From positions 744,001-808,000 of the forward strand of contig NZ_FXUA01000001.1 in the NCBI RefSeq assembly GCF_900182815.1: a DNA stretch of 64,000 nucleotides. The letters are read 5' to 3'. Position 1 is the stretch's first letter; every line of letters starts with the position of its first letter. Shown piece after piece: positions 16,628-25,871 of this stretch. The notes beneath the pieces are model-generated. The model was given only the letters and a program-made list of their open reading frames with translations. It was not told the origin of the DNA and did no database searches. The DNA is from Algoriphagus winogradskyi (lineage in GTDB: Bacteria > Bacteroidota > Bacteroidia > Cytophagales > Cyclobacteriaceae). A program made the position numbers and the translations under genes.

Positions 16628-17230
16628 ATGAAAAATTTCCTCCTGTTCATCTTCCTCTTCAGCTCGCTGAGCTGCAGCAGTCAAACACAGCCTGAAGTGC
16701 AGCTGAGTGAGGTAGCATCGGAAAAAATTCTAATTGTTTACCTCTCACGCACCAAAAACACCAAAGCTGTGGCGGAAATGATTTACGAAAAGGTAGGTGG
16801 AAGATTGGTTAGTCTGGAATTGGAAACTCCCTATCCGGAAGATTATGCAGCAATAGTCGCACAGGTAGCTCAGGAAAATGAAACTGGGATTCTGCCTCCC
16901 TTAAAGACTAAAATTAATCTTACTCAGTATGAAGTGGTCTTTTTAGGTTTTCCTACATGGGGAATGCAACTGCCACCACCTATGAAAACCTTCCTAAGTG
17001 AAAATGACCTGAGTGGAAAGACTGTCATTCCATTTAATACCAATGCAGGTTATGGAATAGGAAGCAGCTTTGATAAAGTAGAAGAGCTCTGCCCTGATAG
17101 TAAGATTCTGGAAGGCTATTCCACAAAAGGAGGCATAGAGCGGGATGGTACCCTGTTCGTCATGGAGGGTACCAAAGAAGTTGAAGTAAAAAAGGAAGTC
17201 AATGACTGGCTGAGCAGCTTGGGTTTTTAA
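16628..17230 (+). CDS. Lipoprotein flavodoxin
   Basis: A 200-residue flavodoxin-like FMN protein. Its N-terminus is a lipoprotein signal (LLFIFLFSSLSCSSQTQ) with lipobox Cys at about residue 17. The phosphate-binding loop is VYLSRTKNTKAVAEMI (about 38-53). The second and third flavin loops are FLGFPTWGMQLPPPMKTFL and NTNAGYGIGSSFDKV. Length fits the flavodoxin_4 family. Flavodoxins are normally cytosolic electron carriers, so an exported, membrane-anchored form is unusual. It could serve as an electron partner for periplasmic oxidoreductases such as the TAT-exported molybdoenzyme encoded about 1.2 kb downstream; that link is inference. Confidence 0.85.
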   Translation: MKNFLLFIFLFSSLSCSSQTQPEVQLSEVASEKILIVYLSRTKNTKAVAEMIYEKVGGRLVSLELETPYPEDYAAIVAQVAQENETGILPPLKTKINLTQYEVVFLGFPTWGMQLPPPMKTFLSENDLSGKTVIPFNTNAGYGIGSSFDKVEELCPDSKILEGYSTKGGIERDGTLFVMEGTKEVEVKKEVNDWLSSLGF

Positions 17231-17276
17231 AACCTCAAATTGATGCCAGAAAAAATTAATCAGAACTAAAAACAGG

Positions 17277-17696
17277 ATGATTCGGACAGCAAGTAAATCA
17301 CCAATAAGAATAAAAACTGATATGTCAGGAAATACTGCCGCAAACAGGATCAGTGCAGATTTTATGGAACTGTTGGAAAGTCAATTTCCTGTGACAGACC
17401 TGCGAAATACAATTAAACTAAGATCAGCTTCGGACTTTGCCCAAAAGCTCAATATCCATGTTAATCATCTTAACAGGAGTGTCAAATCGATTTTCCATAA
17501 GGCAACATCGGTGATTATCAGGGAAAGAATTCTGGCAGAATCCAAGCGTCTTCTAAAGCAAAGCGACTGGAATGTATCAGAAATAGCCTATGCCTTGGGT
17601 TTTACAGAAGTGACACATTTCAACAACTTCTTTAAAAAGGAAATGGACATGAATCCCTCACAATTTCGAAGATCGACGATTGAAAATATAGATTGA
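17277..17696 (+). pseudogene. AraC-family regulator, C-terminal half only (truncated)
   Basis: 139 residues carrying only the linker and DNA-binding half of an AraC-type regulator: ISADFMELLESQFPV, LRSASDFAQKLNIHVNHLNR, two helix-turn-helix units, and NVSEIAYALGFTEVTHFNNF near the end. Full-length relatives are about 280-300 residues with an N-terminal cupin-like sensor half, which is absent here and not visible upstream. It ends 9 bases before a fragment of a molybdoenzyme C-terminus (17705-17863), so both look like leftovers of deletion. It might still be expressed as a constitutive DNA-binding protein. Confidence 0.7.
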
Positions 17697-17704
17697 TTGG
17701 GTTA

Positions 17705-17863
17705 CAAGAGAAAGTTCAGGTCCATGTGGGTCTGGACTTTCTGCCTTCTGGGCTCGGCGAACCTGCCTACCCTCCTGTCTTTGCAGCTTTGGCAAATGCC
17801 TTATATAGAGGAACTGGAAAAAGCTTCTATGATCAGCCATTTATCAATCAGTTAACTAGCTAG
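17705..17863 (+). pseudogene. C-terminal fragment of a molybdopterin-binding oxidoreductase
   Basis: In one frame to the TAG at 17861 this reads QEKVQVHVGLDFLPS, then GLGEPAYPPVFAALANALYR and GTGKSFYDQPFINQLTS. It aligns with the C-terminus of the intact enzyme encoded at 18449-20719 (GLGEPLFPPVFAALGNSLYK, LYEQPFQPQ). About 53 codons remain, without a start codon or the rest of the enzyme. The differences show it came from a diverged paralogue, not a recent duplicate. Confidence 0.8.
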
Positions 17864-17978
17864 TGAAAATTTAGAACCCATTTAAATTACTCCTATCAGC
17901 GGCAGAATATGCGTTTCGTTTGAATTTCGTAAGCATCACTCCTTGTAAATAATTAATTTAGAGATAAATACAACACTT

Positions 17979-18437
17979 ATGGCACAGTACAACTTAACTA
18001 TCAATGGTAAATCTCTCAACGTAGACGTAGATCCTAGCACTCCTATGCTTTGGGTTTTGAGAGATCATCTGGATCTGGTCGGTACCAAATTTGGCTGTGG
18101 CATCGCACAATGCGGAGCCTGTACAATTCATCTGGATGGCAATGCAGTGAGATCTTGCCAATTGCCAGTTTCGGCAGCAGAAAATGCTGAAATAACCACC
18201 ATAGAAGGTATCTCCGAAAAAGGTGATCATCCTGTACAGAAAGCCTGGCTGGAGCATGATGTTCCTCAATGTGGCTACTGCCAAGCAGGTCAGATTATGT
18301 CAGCCACTGCACTTTTGAAAAGTAATCCCAGTCCTAATGATGAGGACATCGATAATGCGATGAACGGTAATATCTGCCGCTGTGGAACCTACACTAGAAT
18401 CAAAGCAGCGATCAAAACTGCCGCTAAATCAGCTTAA
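17979..18437 (+). CDS. [2Fe-2S] subunit of a molybdenum hydroxylase (IorA/CoxS-like)
   Basis: A 152-residue iron-sulfur subunit. The N-terminal plant-type ferredoxin cluster uses C40, C45, C48 and C60 (CGIAQCGAC). The C-terminal helical [2Fe-2S] domain has [12 protein letters not shown] and NICRCGTY. It passes electrons from the molybdopterin subunit encoded 12 bases downstream. No FAD (CoxM-type) subunit is encoded here, so the pair is of the two-subunit isoquinoline oxidoreductase/aldehyde dehydrogenase kind. No signal peptide; it is probably exported with its TAT-bearing partner. Confidence 0.95.
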   Translation: MAQYNLTINGKSLNVDVDPSTPMLWVLRDHLDLVGTKFGCGIAQCGACTIHLDGNAVRSCQLPVSAAENAEITTIEGISEKGDHPVQKAWLEHDVPQCGYCQAGQIMSATALLKSNPSPNDEDIDNAMNGNICRCGTYTRIKAAIKTAAKSA

Positions 18438-18448
18438 ATCCCGAGATC

Positions 18449-20719
18449 ATGACATTACTAGATAAAAAGTTAAATAGAAGATCCTTTCTGAAAGTCTCCA
18501 CTCTTGCAGGAGGCGGAATGATGCTGAGCTTTAGTTGGCTGGCAGGATGTAAGCCTACTCCTGAGCAGGTTCTGACCATGCCTAAAGAATGGTTTGAAAT
18601 CAACAGCTACATCAAAATCGGTGATAATGGGGCAGTTACGCTTTTCAACCCAAATCCTGAATTTGGTTCAAATGTAAAGACTTCCCTTCCTATGCTTCTA
18701 GCAGAAGAACTGGATGTGGATTGGAAAAATGTATTTGTAGAGCAGGCAGATTTTTATCCTAAGCGATTTGAACGTCAGTTTACAGGTGGTAGCCAGGGAA
18801 TCCGTTCTGGTTGGACTCCTTTGCGTACAGCAGGCGCGACAGCGCGTCAACTGATAGTGAATGCAGCAGCCCAAACCTGGAATGTGCCTGCAGGAGAAAT
18901 CACCACCAATGCTGGAATGGTAGAACATACAAACTCAGGCAAAAAAGCTGGGTACGGTGAGTTGGCTTCTTTGGCAGGAACCTTAGAAGCTCCAGACCCT
19001 GAGACAGTCAAATTGAAGGATATTTCTGACTTCAAAATCATTGGTAATTCTAAAAAGAATGTGGATGGATCCAAAATCGTAACAGGCAAACCTATGTTTG
19101 CTATGGATCATAAGGTAGAAGGGATGAAGTATGCGGCTATCGTTCATCCACCGGCATTTGGGATGAAGATCAAATCCTTTGACAAAAATTCGGTGACTTC
19201 TATGCCTGGAATTCAGGATGCATTTGAAGTAAAGATTTTTAAAGATGATTATGGCCGTAATTTCTTTGACACCACGACATTCCCGGAGATCATTGCCATA
19301 GTTGGCAATTCCACCTGGGAAGTATTACAGGCCAAGAAAAGCATCAAAGCAGAATGGGAGAAAGCACCGGAAAGCAATTTCAAAATGGCTGGATGGGGAG
19401 GAAATATATCTGACGTCAAAGTTCCTAGCGGGTTGGAGAACTCCAATACGCATAAGGAAAAGATGGCCGAGTATATCACTAAACCTGGAAATGTGCTTAG
19501 AAAAGACGGTGATCCTGAGGCTGCTTTCAAGAAAGCTGCAAGAGTTCTCGAGAGAACTTATACCGCTCCTTTTTTGGCACATAATACCATGGAGCCTATG
19601 AATGCATTTGCGGATGTGAAAGGAGACAAAGCCGTCATCTATGGACCAACCCAAGCTCCTGAACAGATCAGTCAAACGCTTTCAAGCAGTCTGGGAATAC
19701 CTAAAGAAAATATTCAAATCAACCTTGCCCGTATGGGCGGTGGATTTGGCCGAAGGGCTTATAGCCATCATTTGACTGAGGCCGCCTTGATTTCACAGAA
19801 AATCCAGGCTCCAGTGAAAATGGTCTATACCCGGGAAGATGATATGAGCGCCGGAGTTTACAGACCTACCTATTCTGCCACTTACCGCGCTGCCTTGGAT
19901 GAAAACAATAATCTACTCGCGCTGCATGTTAAAGCAGGTGGGATTCCGGAATCTCCAATTCATGCGAATAGATTTCCAGCTGGGGCAATTGATAATTATC
20001 TGGCAGAAGGTTGGCAAATTGAATCCAATATTACTATTGGTGCCTTCAGAGCGCCTAGATCCAACTTTATCGCCGGAGCAGAGCAAAGCTTCCTGGACGA
20101 ATTGGCAGAGGAAATGGGCAAAGACCCAATTGAATTCCGACTGGAATTGCTGAAAAAAGCAGAAACAAATCCCGTGGGCAAGGACAATGACTATGATCCT
20201 AAGCGATATGCAGGAGTGCTGGAATTAGTGAGGGATAAGTCCAACTGGTCTAACGTTCCAAATGGAATTTCCCGAGGCGTATCAGCCTATTTCTGTCATA
20301 ACTCTTATGTAGCCGAAGTGGTGGATGTGAGTATCAAGGACAATCAGCCCGTAGTAGAAAATGTCTATGCAGCGGTGGATTGCGGAATCGTAGTAAATCC
20401 AGACGCAGCGGCCAACATGGGTGAAGGGGCGATAATTGATGGGATAGGCAATGCATTCTATGGGGAAATGGCATTTGAAAACGGAGCTCCTACCAAAAGA
20501 AATTTCGACACGTATAGAATGATCCGCCACTCAGAAGCTCCTAAGAAAATCGAGGTTCACTTCGTAGATAATAAGGAAGAACCAACCGGATTGGGCGAAC
20601 CACTCTTTCCACCTGTTTTTGCAGCATTAGGAAATTCGCTTTACAAAGCAACTGGCAAAAGGCTTTATGAGCAACCATTCCAGCCCCAAATACTAGAAAT
20701 GAAAAATTTAAGAATGTAA
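18449..20719 (+). CDS. Molybdopterin-binding oxidoreductase, large subunit (IorB-like, TAT-exported)
   Basis: A 756-residue catalytic subunit of the xanthine dehydrogenase family. The N-terminal twin-arginine signal is NRRSFLKVSTLAGGGMMLSF, followed by LAGC, which could also be a lipobox. Conserved molybdopterin regions include MGGGFGRR (about 427-434), the TYTAPFLAHNTMEPMNAFA region, IGAFRAPRSN and, near the C-terminus, PTGLGEPLFPPVFAAL with the catalytic Glu. It acts on N-heterocycles or aldehydes in relatives, with electrons leaving through the [2Fe-2S] subunit. Substrate cannot be told from sequence. The Mo cofactor with cytosine dinucleotide is typical of the family. Confidence 0.94.
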   Translation: MTLLDKKLNRRSFLKVSTLAGGGMMLSFSWLAGCKPTPEQVLTMPKEWFEINSYIKIGDNGAVTLFNPNPEFGSNVKTSLPMLLAEELDVDWKNVFVEQADFYPKRFERQFTGGSQGIRSGWTPLRTAGATARQLIVNAAAQTWNVPAGEITTNAGMVEHTNSGKKAGYGELASLAGTLEAPDPETVKLKDISDFKIIGNSKKNVDGSKIVTGKPMFAMDHKVEGMKYAAIVHPPAFGMKIKSFDKNSVTSMPGIQDAFEVKIFKDDYGRNFFDTTTFPEIIAIVGNSTWEVLQAKKSIKAEWEKAPESNFKMAGWGGNISDVKVPSGLENSNTHKEKMAEYITKPGNVLRKDGDPEAAFKKAARVLERTYTAPFLAHNTMEPMNAFADVKGDKAVIYGPTQAPEQISQTLSSSLGIPKENIQINLARMGGGFGRRAYSHHLTEAALISQKIQAPVKMVYTREDDMSAGVYRPTYSATYRAALDENNNLLALHVKAGGIPESPIHANRFPAGAIDNYLAEGWQIESNITIGAFRAPRSNFIAGAEQSFLDELAEEMGKDPIEFRLELLKKAETNPVGKDNDYDPKRYAGVLELVRDKSNWSNVPNGISRGVSAYFCHNSYVAEVVDVSIKDNQPVVENVYAAVDCGIVVNPDAAANMGEGAIIDGIGNAFYGEMAFENGAPTKRNFDTYRMIRHSEAPKKIEVHFVDNKEEPTGLGEPLFPPVFAALGNSLYKATGKRLYEQPFQPQILEMKNLRM

Positions 20720-20744
20720 GTTCTTATCCAAAAGAATCGACTTT

Positions 20745-20787
20745 GGCTATGTCAATGAGGGCTTGATTTCAAGCTATTGACATAGTC
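20745..20787. terminator. Stem-loop between convergent genes
   Basis: GGCTATGTCAAT (20745-20756) pairs with ATTGACATAGTC (20776-20787) with one mismatch, and GCTTGA/TCAAGC forms an inner stem. No T-run follows on either strand, so it may be a weak terminator or RNA-stability element at the end of the molybdoenzyme mRNA. The rest of 20788-20914 shows nothing. Confidence 0.5.
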
Positions 20788-20914
20788 AAGTGTTGATTTG
20801 GTTACTCCAAATTTTTAGAAGGTGAACTGCAAATAAGCGGGCTACTGGAATAACAAATGGAGCAGAAACGACTAGATCACTATTCTCCCCATCCATATAG
20901 TACACTTCGCACTC

Positions 20915-22537
20915 TTAATTGAGAACCTTAGGCTCAAGCCAAATCAAAGTCAAAACCAATAAAAACATCCCAAACCAAAGCCAATCAGAGATTTTCTCTT
21001 TCGAATTATTAATTGTTGAAGAAGTATCCTTATTCGAATACATAGTCAAAAAATCCGCCCGGAGCTTAGTAGCTCTCAAACTTGGCCATTCACCTGCTGC
21101 ATAGCTATAAAACTCCAAGCTATCTGCTAAAGAAACCCATCCGGAGTCCAGACTCACAAAGCGCCCAGTCCTGCTAAAAGGATTTACCAGAGATGGTTGT
21201 AAAAAAACTGAATCGGATTCAATAGCAATAAAATCAGCTATGGATTCTTCTTCATTGATCTGAATTTCAGCCTGCAAGCCTCCAAAAACAGGTTGATTAA
21301 GTTCAACAGCTCCAGATTCCTGAGGTAGCATAGCTCCCAGGATTTGCTGCCAAATTGCCTGATACCTCAAGCTATCTCCGGCAAGTTTGATGGGGAAAGT
21401 GCTTTCTAAAAGACTCAGGCCTACCTTTGCATTTCCAATTTGCTGGACTGCAAAAGCATTATCGAAGAGTAGTTTCTGTGCGATAATGGATTCAAATTCA
21501 TATGGAGCACCTCCCAAGTCCTCATCGATCACCCGACTTTCTTCGTTACTCGTTCGCTTTACTTTAAAGTTGGTCCCAAAGGCCTTATTAATCGCGGAGA
21601 CATCATTGTTTACCTCGTTTCCATTCATCACCAAAACTGATGCTCCCTGATCGATTGCATCCAGCGTTGATTTCTTGGAAAGCTGAGCTGGGTCAATAAT
21701 CAGGAACTGCAGGGAATCAGGTTCGGAATTTCCCGAGCGGATCACCGCGTTTTTTGAAATTGCAATTTGCTCATTCACCTGTTCTCCTGAGTTGATTAAA
21801 TACTGAGTCAAAGTTCTGATTTCGGCATCAGGAAATGCAAACTGCAGCTTATACTGGATTGGTTTGGATGGCTGAACAAAGAAATTCACCCTCCCCAGCA
21901 GACTATCATTCATCATCAAATCCAACGCATTTCTCCCCACGACCTGTGCAGGAAATTCGAATTCGAAAATCCCAGAGTTTGCTTCGATGATTGTTTCTGC
22001 CAGTAATTCACCTTGCTGAGCAAGTGATAACCTCAGGGTATCTGTGGATTCTATTCTTCCTTTCACTACTTGCATTTCCCCTTTCCTGAGGATGCCTTTC
22101 CAGTTCAAATAAGTTATTGACCCACGTTCAGAGTCAGTTACCCATTGAATATCCTTATTCCAGAGGCCCAACAAATCTTGTTCTGAAAAGTCGGAACCTA
22201 ACAGATAAACTGGATTTCCATCCCCTTGAAATTTAGAAATCTGCTTAGTCCTTTTGACCTTTAAACTATCTTTCCAGAAACCAATTTCATCTTTAGGTAG
22301 CTCTGAAGAGTATAGCAATATCGCTTCCTCCGGTAGATTGGAGGTCCAAGTAGGTTGAAAAATATAAGCTATCAGCAAGAGCCCAAAAAGGAAGTTCAAT
22401 GCCATTCTAATTGCTTTCCTTGAGCTACTAAGATTCTTCTTCAGTATCCAAAAAAGCTGAACGCAAAGAATAACACAAATTGCCACAGCAAACAGCCAAG
22501 CCCAAGTCCAGGAAATCAGAGGTTCAAATTGAATCAT
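20915..22537 (-). CDS. Membrane-anchored protein of MoxR/BatA operon (function unknown)
   Basis: 540 residues. Two N-terminal helices (about 10-32 and 44-62), a large probably periplasmic region and a C-terminal helix (DWLWFGMFLLVLTLIWLEP) follow the layout of other BatA-operon proteins. The extracytoplasmic part has DSLQFLIIDPAQLSKKSTLD and ASVLVMNGNEVN, which resemble a class I glutamine-amidotransferase-like fold, but no catalytic Cys triad is evident. Last gene of the six-gene operon; its start overlaps the preceding stop by 4 bases. Function unknown. Confidence 0.8.
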   Translation of the reverse strand: MIQFEPLISWTWAWLFAVAICVILCVQLFWILKKNLSSSRKAIRMALNFLFGLLLIAYIFQPTWTSNLPEEAILLYSSELPKDEIGFWKDSLKVKRTKQISKFQGDGNPVYLLGSDFSEQDLLGLWNKDIQWVTDSERGSITYLNWKGILRKGEMQVVKGRIESTDTLRLSLAQQGELLAETIIEANSGIFEFEFPAQVVGRNALDLMMNDSLLGRVNFFVQPSKPIQYKLQFAFPDAEIRTLTQYLINSGEQVNEQIAISKNAVIRSGNSEPDSLQFLIIDPAQLSKKSTLDAIDQGASVLVMNGNEVNNDVSAINKAFGTNFKVKRTSNEESRVIDEDLGGAPYEFESIIAQKLLFDNAFAVQQIGNAKVGLSLLESTFPIKLAGDSLRYQAIWQQILGAMLPQESGAVELNQPVFGGLQAEIQINEEESIADFIAIESDSVFLQPSLVNPFSRTGRFVSLDSGWVSLADSLEFYSYAAGEWPSLRATKLRADFLTMYSNKDTSSTINNSKEKISDWLWFGMFLLVLTLIWLEPKVLN

Positions 22538-24702
22538 TGTAACTTACTCCAAAAGGCTTTTTCTAATTCTTTTTGTTTGAGAAAAGATGCATTCACACCT
22601 TCTCTGCGGGCGATCAAAGGATATAATTTCTGAAACAGTTCCTTCTTTCCTTCCTTGCTAATTTTGCCGGAATTCAACTCCTGAAGCTGCAATAACACCG
22701 ACCAATCTTGCAAACCGGAATAGTTCATACGGGCTGTCCAGAGTTCTCCGAATTTCTGCACCAAAGCCTTATCGACGGCAGAAAGCTGCTGCTTTGGCAA
22801 CAAGCCTAGAACCTGAGACGCCAAAGGTGCTAGTCGGCTTTCCATAGCAATTTGCTCTATTTCAATTTGATCCTTCAAATCGTCCAATTCACCTGTCAGT
22901 CTCTTCTCCTCTTCCTTGATCGGAGGCGGATCAAACCCCGTTCTCTTCACATAAGCTCGTGATTTTTGCTGTACGCTTTTCAGGTATTCCAATGCTTTGT
23001 GTTGAAATGGCAGGGCTTTTTCCGGTTCAAATAGGCGAAGATGCAGCTCAGACTCCCACATTTCCTCCAATGCCATTTTCAAAAGGCTCATCGAAGAATT
23101 TTCATCCATTTTAGCCTTCGTAGATGTCTGGGTTTTATTCAGAAATGCACTCATTAAGCCCCCCATTCCGTCTTCGAGGTTGTTTGTCTCTGCTTTCTTA
23201 GATTCGCTACCCGATTTTTCCTTTTCAGGTTCAGCTACCAAATTGACAACTCCAGCTTCATGAGGATGATCATGGTCATGGCCAGCAAGGAAATCCACAG
23301 GCTCAGAGCCATTATTAGTTTCTGAATTTTCCTCACCTAGGTACTGACCGTATCGCATTCTTAGTAGCTTCTGATCGCTACCAATTAGGTTCGAGGCTGA
23401 ATTAAATTCTTTCTCAGACATACTTTTCTGAGTAGCTATTAGATTTTCAGTATCAATAATAATCTGCCGCTGGCTACGAAAATACTCAGGCATCACATGG
23501 ATCGCCATGCCTATCAGGTCCTGTTCTTCCACCCCTGTGGAATCTACATAATTGAGAAAGTAGGTGTCAGAGCGGGAGAAATTAGGCTCAGGCAATCTAT
23601 TATCCATGGCAGCCCAATAGTAATACAATTCATCCCCGGGCTGAAAATCGAATGAATTCAAATCCAGGGTGACTGCTAGCTCATCAGATTTGAAATTCTG
23701 TTTCGGTATGGAAATTCGATTTTCTCTGAACTTGACATTCTCGCCAGAACCTCTAGCCAATGTTGCCACCAGATAAACTTCCTTTATTTTGAAATCATCA
23801 GACACTTTGGCTTTAACCTGCATGACCTGTGGATCCTTGGTGAAGTGGTACTTGTAAAGCTCCTTTTCACTGGGCTGAATCACAGGAGCCAAATCGTCAA
23901 TTGCCTCCATTGGAAAATAATCAGATTCGTATACCACCTTTTCATCTCTCTTCGCCTGAAGGGCATAAATCCCAGATCCTATGACCTTATCCTGAAGAAT
24001 AAATTGTTCTCCTGATTTGGTAAAAGGCAGGCTTTTCCCATTCGAATTGATTAATTCTAAAGATATATCCTTGGCATTCACCATTTCCACAACCCACTTG
24101 ATATCAGAGTTTATAATTGTCTTGACCGAAAGCTCTGATTGAAGAGTATTTGGCAAGCCGGTATAGGCAGGCGGGGCGATGGAAATTTCCACAGAACCCA
24201 TATCCACAGGCAAATTTGCCACTGAATTCACCTCCAGTTTATCTTCCGACTTAACCTGAGTTTTGGATGAATTTTCCGTCGGTAAGCTCAAAAGCGATAG
24301 ACCATAGACTGCGAAAATTAGAAGTACCGCACTCAGGAAAGGCCAGGTATTCTTATACCAAACCTGAATAGCTCCACCTTGAAAAGTAGCATTCACACGC
24401 TCCCATTGAAGTTGCTCTGCACTATTTTTTGAGGGTTTGGAAAGGAGTTCCAGACTGAATTCCAAGTCAGGAAAACTATCATGAAGTAGCCGTAAAGCCT
24501 GTGTTCGCTTAGGTTGGAACAAACCCAAAAAGTACCCGAAAACAAAGAATCCAATTACCCCTATAACACTAATCGCAAAGATAGATGGAGTGAAAATCAT
24601 GGAAAATACAGCCAGAGCAAACCCTGAGAGCAATGCTTTCAACCCAACTTGCAGAAAGAGTTGACGCTCAATATTGGCGATATAGCGCTCGATTTTGCTC
24701 AT
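22534..24702 (-). CDS. DUF4175-like membrane protein of MoxR/BatA operon
   Basis: 722 residues with three N-terminal helices (about 20-60 and 120-140) and a large extracytoplasmic region. The latter begins with a beta domain (VEISIAPPAYTGLPNTLQSE) and ends in a mainly helical, coiled-coil-like part. The pattern matches DUF4175-type proteins found beside BatA and DUF58 genes in Bacteroidota. A His/Asp-rich stretch, AGHDHDHPHEAG (about 474-485), is unusual and could bind metal. It overlaps both neighbouring genes by 4 bases. Biochemical role unknown; the operon family is linked to envelope stress or aerotolerance. Confidence 0.8.
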   Translation of the reverse strand: MSKIERYIANIERQLFLQVGLKALLSGFALAVFSMIFTPSIFAISVIGVIGFFVFGYFLGLFQPKRTQALRLLHDSFPDLEFSLELLSKPSKNSAEQLQWERVNATFQGGAIQVWYKNTWPFLSAVLLIFAVYGLSLLSLPTENSSKTQVKSEDKLEVNSVANLPVDMGSVEISIAPPAYTGLPNTLQSELSVKTIINSDIKWVVEMVNAKDISLELINSNGKSLPFTKSGEQFILQDKVIGSGIYALQAKRDEKVVYESDYFPMEAIDDLAPVIQPSEKELYKYHFTKDPQVMQVKAKVSDDFKIKEVYLVATLARGSGENVKFRENRISIPKQNFKSDELAVTLDLNSFDFQPGDELYYYWAAMDNRLPEPNFSRSDTYFLNYVDSTGVEEQDLIGMAIHVMPEYFRSQRQIIIDTENLIATQKSMSEKEFNSASNLIGSDQKLLRMRYGQYLGEENSETNNGSEPVDFLAGHDHDHPHEAGVVNLVAEPEKEKSGSESKKAETNNLEDGMGGLMSAFLNKTQTSTKAKMDENSSMSLLKMALEEMWESELHLRLFEPEKALPFQHKALEYLKSVQQKSRAYVKRTGFDPPPIKEEEKRLTGELDDLKDQIEIEQIAMESRLAPLASQVLGLLPKQQLSAVDKALVQKFGELWTARMNYSGLQDWSVLLQLQELNSGKISKEGKKELFQKLYPLIARREGVNASFLKQKELEKAFWSKLQ

Positions 24703-25871
24703 ATCCCTTGTTGGTTTGCAAAGTATCGCTCAGCTGCAAAACAAAGCAGCAATAGCCCTAAAAGGAGCAAGTCGAGGTTTGCTTTCTTTTCCTGGGTATT
24801 TCTCCCTCCAACTATAAACCTGCTCTCAAACTGAGACTGGCTCAACTTTACATCTTGCTGCTCAATTCCAGAAAATGAGAGAAATGCCTCCAAAATCACT
24901 TCCGGAAGCTTTCCTGTCTGAACCAACTCAGATTCCTCAAAATCCAACTGATCCGGGAAAGTAAGCAAGTTTGATTGCTCTGAATAGGAATAATTATCCG
25001 AGACAAAGTAAAGCTTATCACTCTTCCTTTCAGCAGGCAGCTTGCTATCGAAAATCAACTTTGCCTCTTCCAACTGCTGCATTTCTTCAAACTCAAACCC
25101 GTAAACATCATTGATTGCATCTAGAGCGGCTTGGATAAATGTCCGCTCTGAAGAAGACACTTCATTCAACAAGTATCCAAATCGTTCCTTCTCAAATACT
25201 CTTTCCCCTTCGGCTTGTTGCCCTTTTGGAAGAGAATCCAATAACCCTTGCTCGTTTACTACCAGTGTTTTTTCTCCACCTAAAGAAACGGTCTGAGGCT
25301 TAGGCGTAGTAATATCTGCACTTCCTAAGTACAGGTTTGGTTTGATATTGCTTAAAAAGAACGATGAACCAAACGTGTTTTCCGAATTGCTCAAATACAG
25401 ATTCAGGTCAGTAGCTTCAGAAGGAAGCTTATTCAGAGCTGCCTGTAGATTTAAAGTCATATACTCAAAAAGCAAATCCTCTATAGATTCAATTGGGGTC
25501 AAAGTTTCATCTGCCCAATAGACTTCTTCACCTTTTTCCAGCGCCTGCTGAAGCTCAAATTTATATTCCTCAGTGATCTGCCCACTAGGTTGCACCAGAT
25601 GAACAATCCGCTCTTCAGAGACTTTATTATGCTTTGGAACAAACAGCTTACTGAGCAATAATACCAATATCACAAGCATCAGAATCCGCAGCAAAAGCAC
25701 CAAGATATTTTCTAATCGTATGCCTTTTGCAACAGAACTTTCCTGAGTTGGGAGCCAATGCATCGCTGCCCAAGACATTACCTTTCCCTTTCTTCCACGC
25801 CACAGGTGGATAAGAAAAGGTATGCTAATTCCGAGCAAACCCCAAAGCAATATGGGCTGTAGCAACTGCAT
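24699..25871 (-). CDS. BatA N-terminal domain protein
   Basis: 390 residues. The first ~75 match the BatA/aerotolerance-regulator N-terminal domain: LLQPILLWGLLGISIPFLIH, then GRKGKVMSWAAMHWL, and a second helix LVLLLRILMLVILVLLLSKL. A long extracytoplasmic part lacking a clear von Willebrand MIDAS motif follows, and then a C-terminal helix (LLLLGLLLLCFAAERYFAN). Its start codon shares one base with the DUF58 stop, and its end overlaps the next gene by 4 bases. It probably works with the MoxR ATPase and DUF58 protein as a membrane-bound folding or stress system; this is known only for the family. Confidence 0.85.
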   Translation of the reverse strand: MQLLQPILLWGLLGISIPFLIHLWRGRKGKVMSWAAMHWLPTQESSVAKGIRLENILVLLLRILMLVILVLLLSKLFVPKHNKVSEERIVHLVQPSGQITEEYKFELQQALEKGEEVYWADETLTPIESIEDLLFEYMTLNLQAALNKLPSEATDLNLYLSNSENTFGSSFFLSNIKPNLYLGSADITTPKPQTVSLGGEKTLVVNEQGLLDSLPKGQQAEGERVFEKERFGYLLNEVSSSERTFIQAALDAINDVYGFEFEEMQQLEEAKLIFDSKLPAERKSDKLYFVSDNYSYSEQSNLLTFPDQLDFEESELVQTGKLPEVILEAFLSFSGIEQQDVKLSQSQFESRFIVGGRNTQEKKANLDLLLLGLLLLCFAAERYFANQQGI

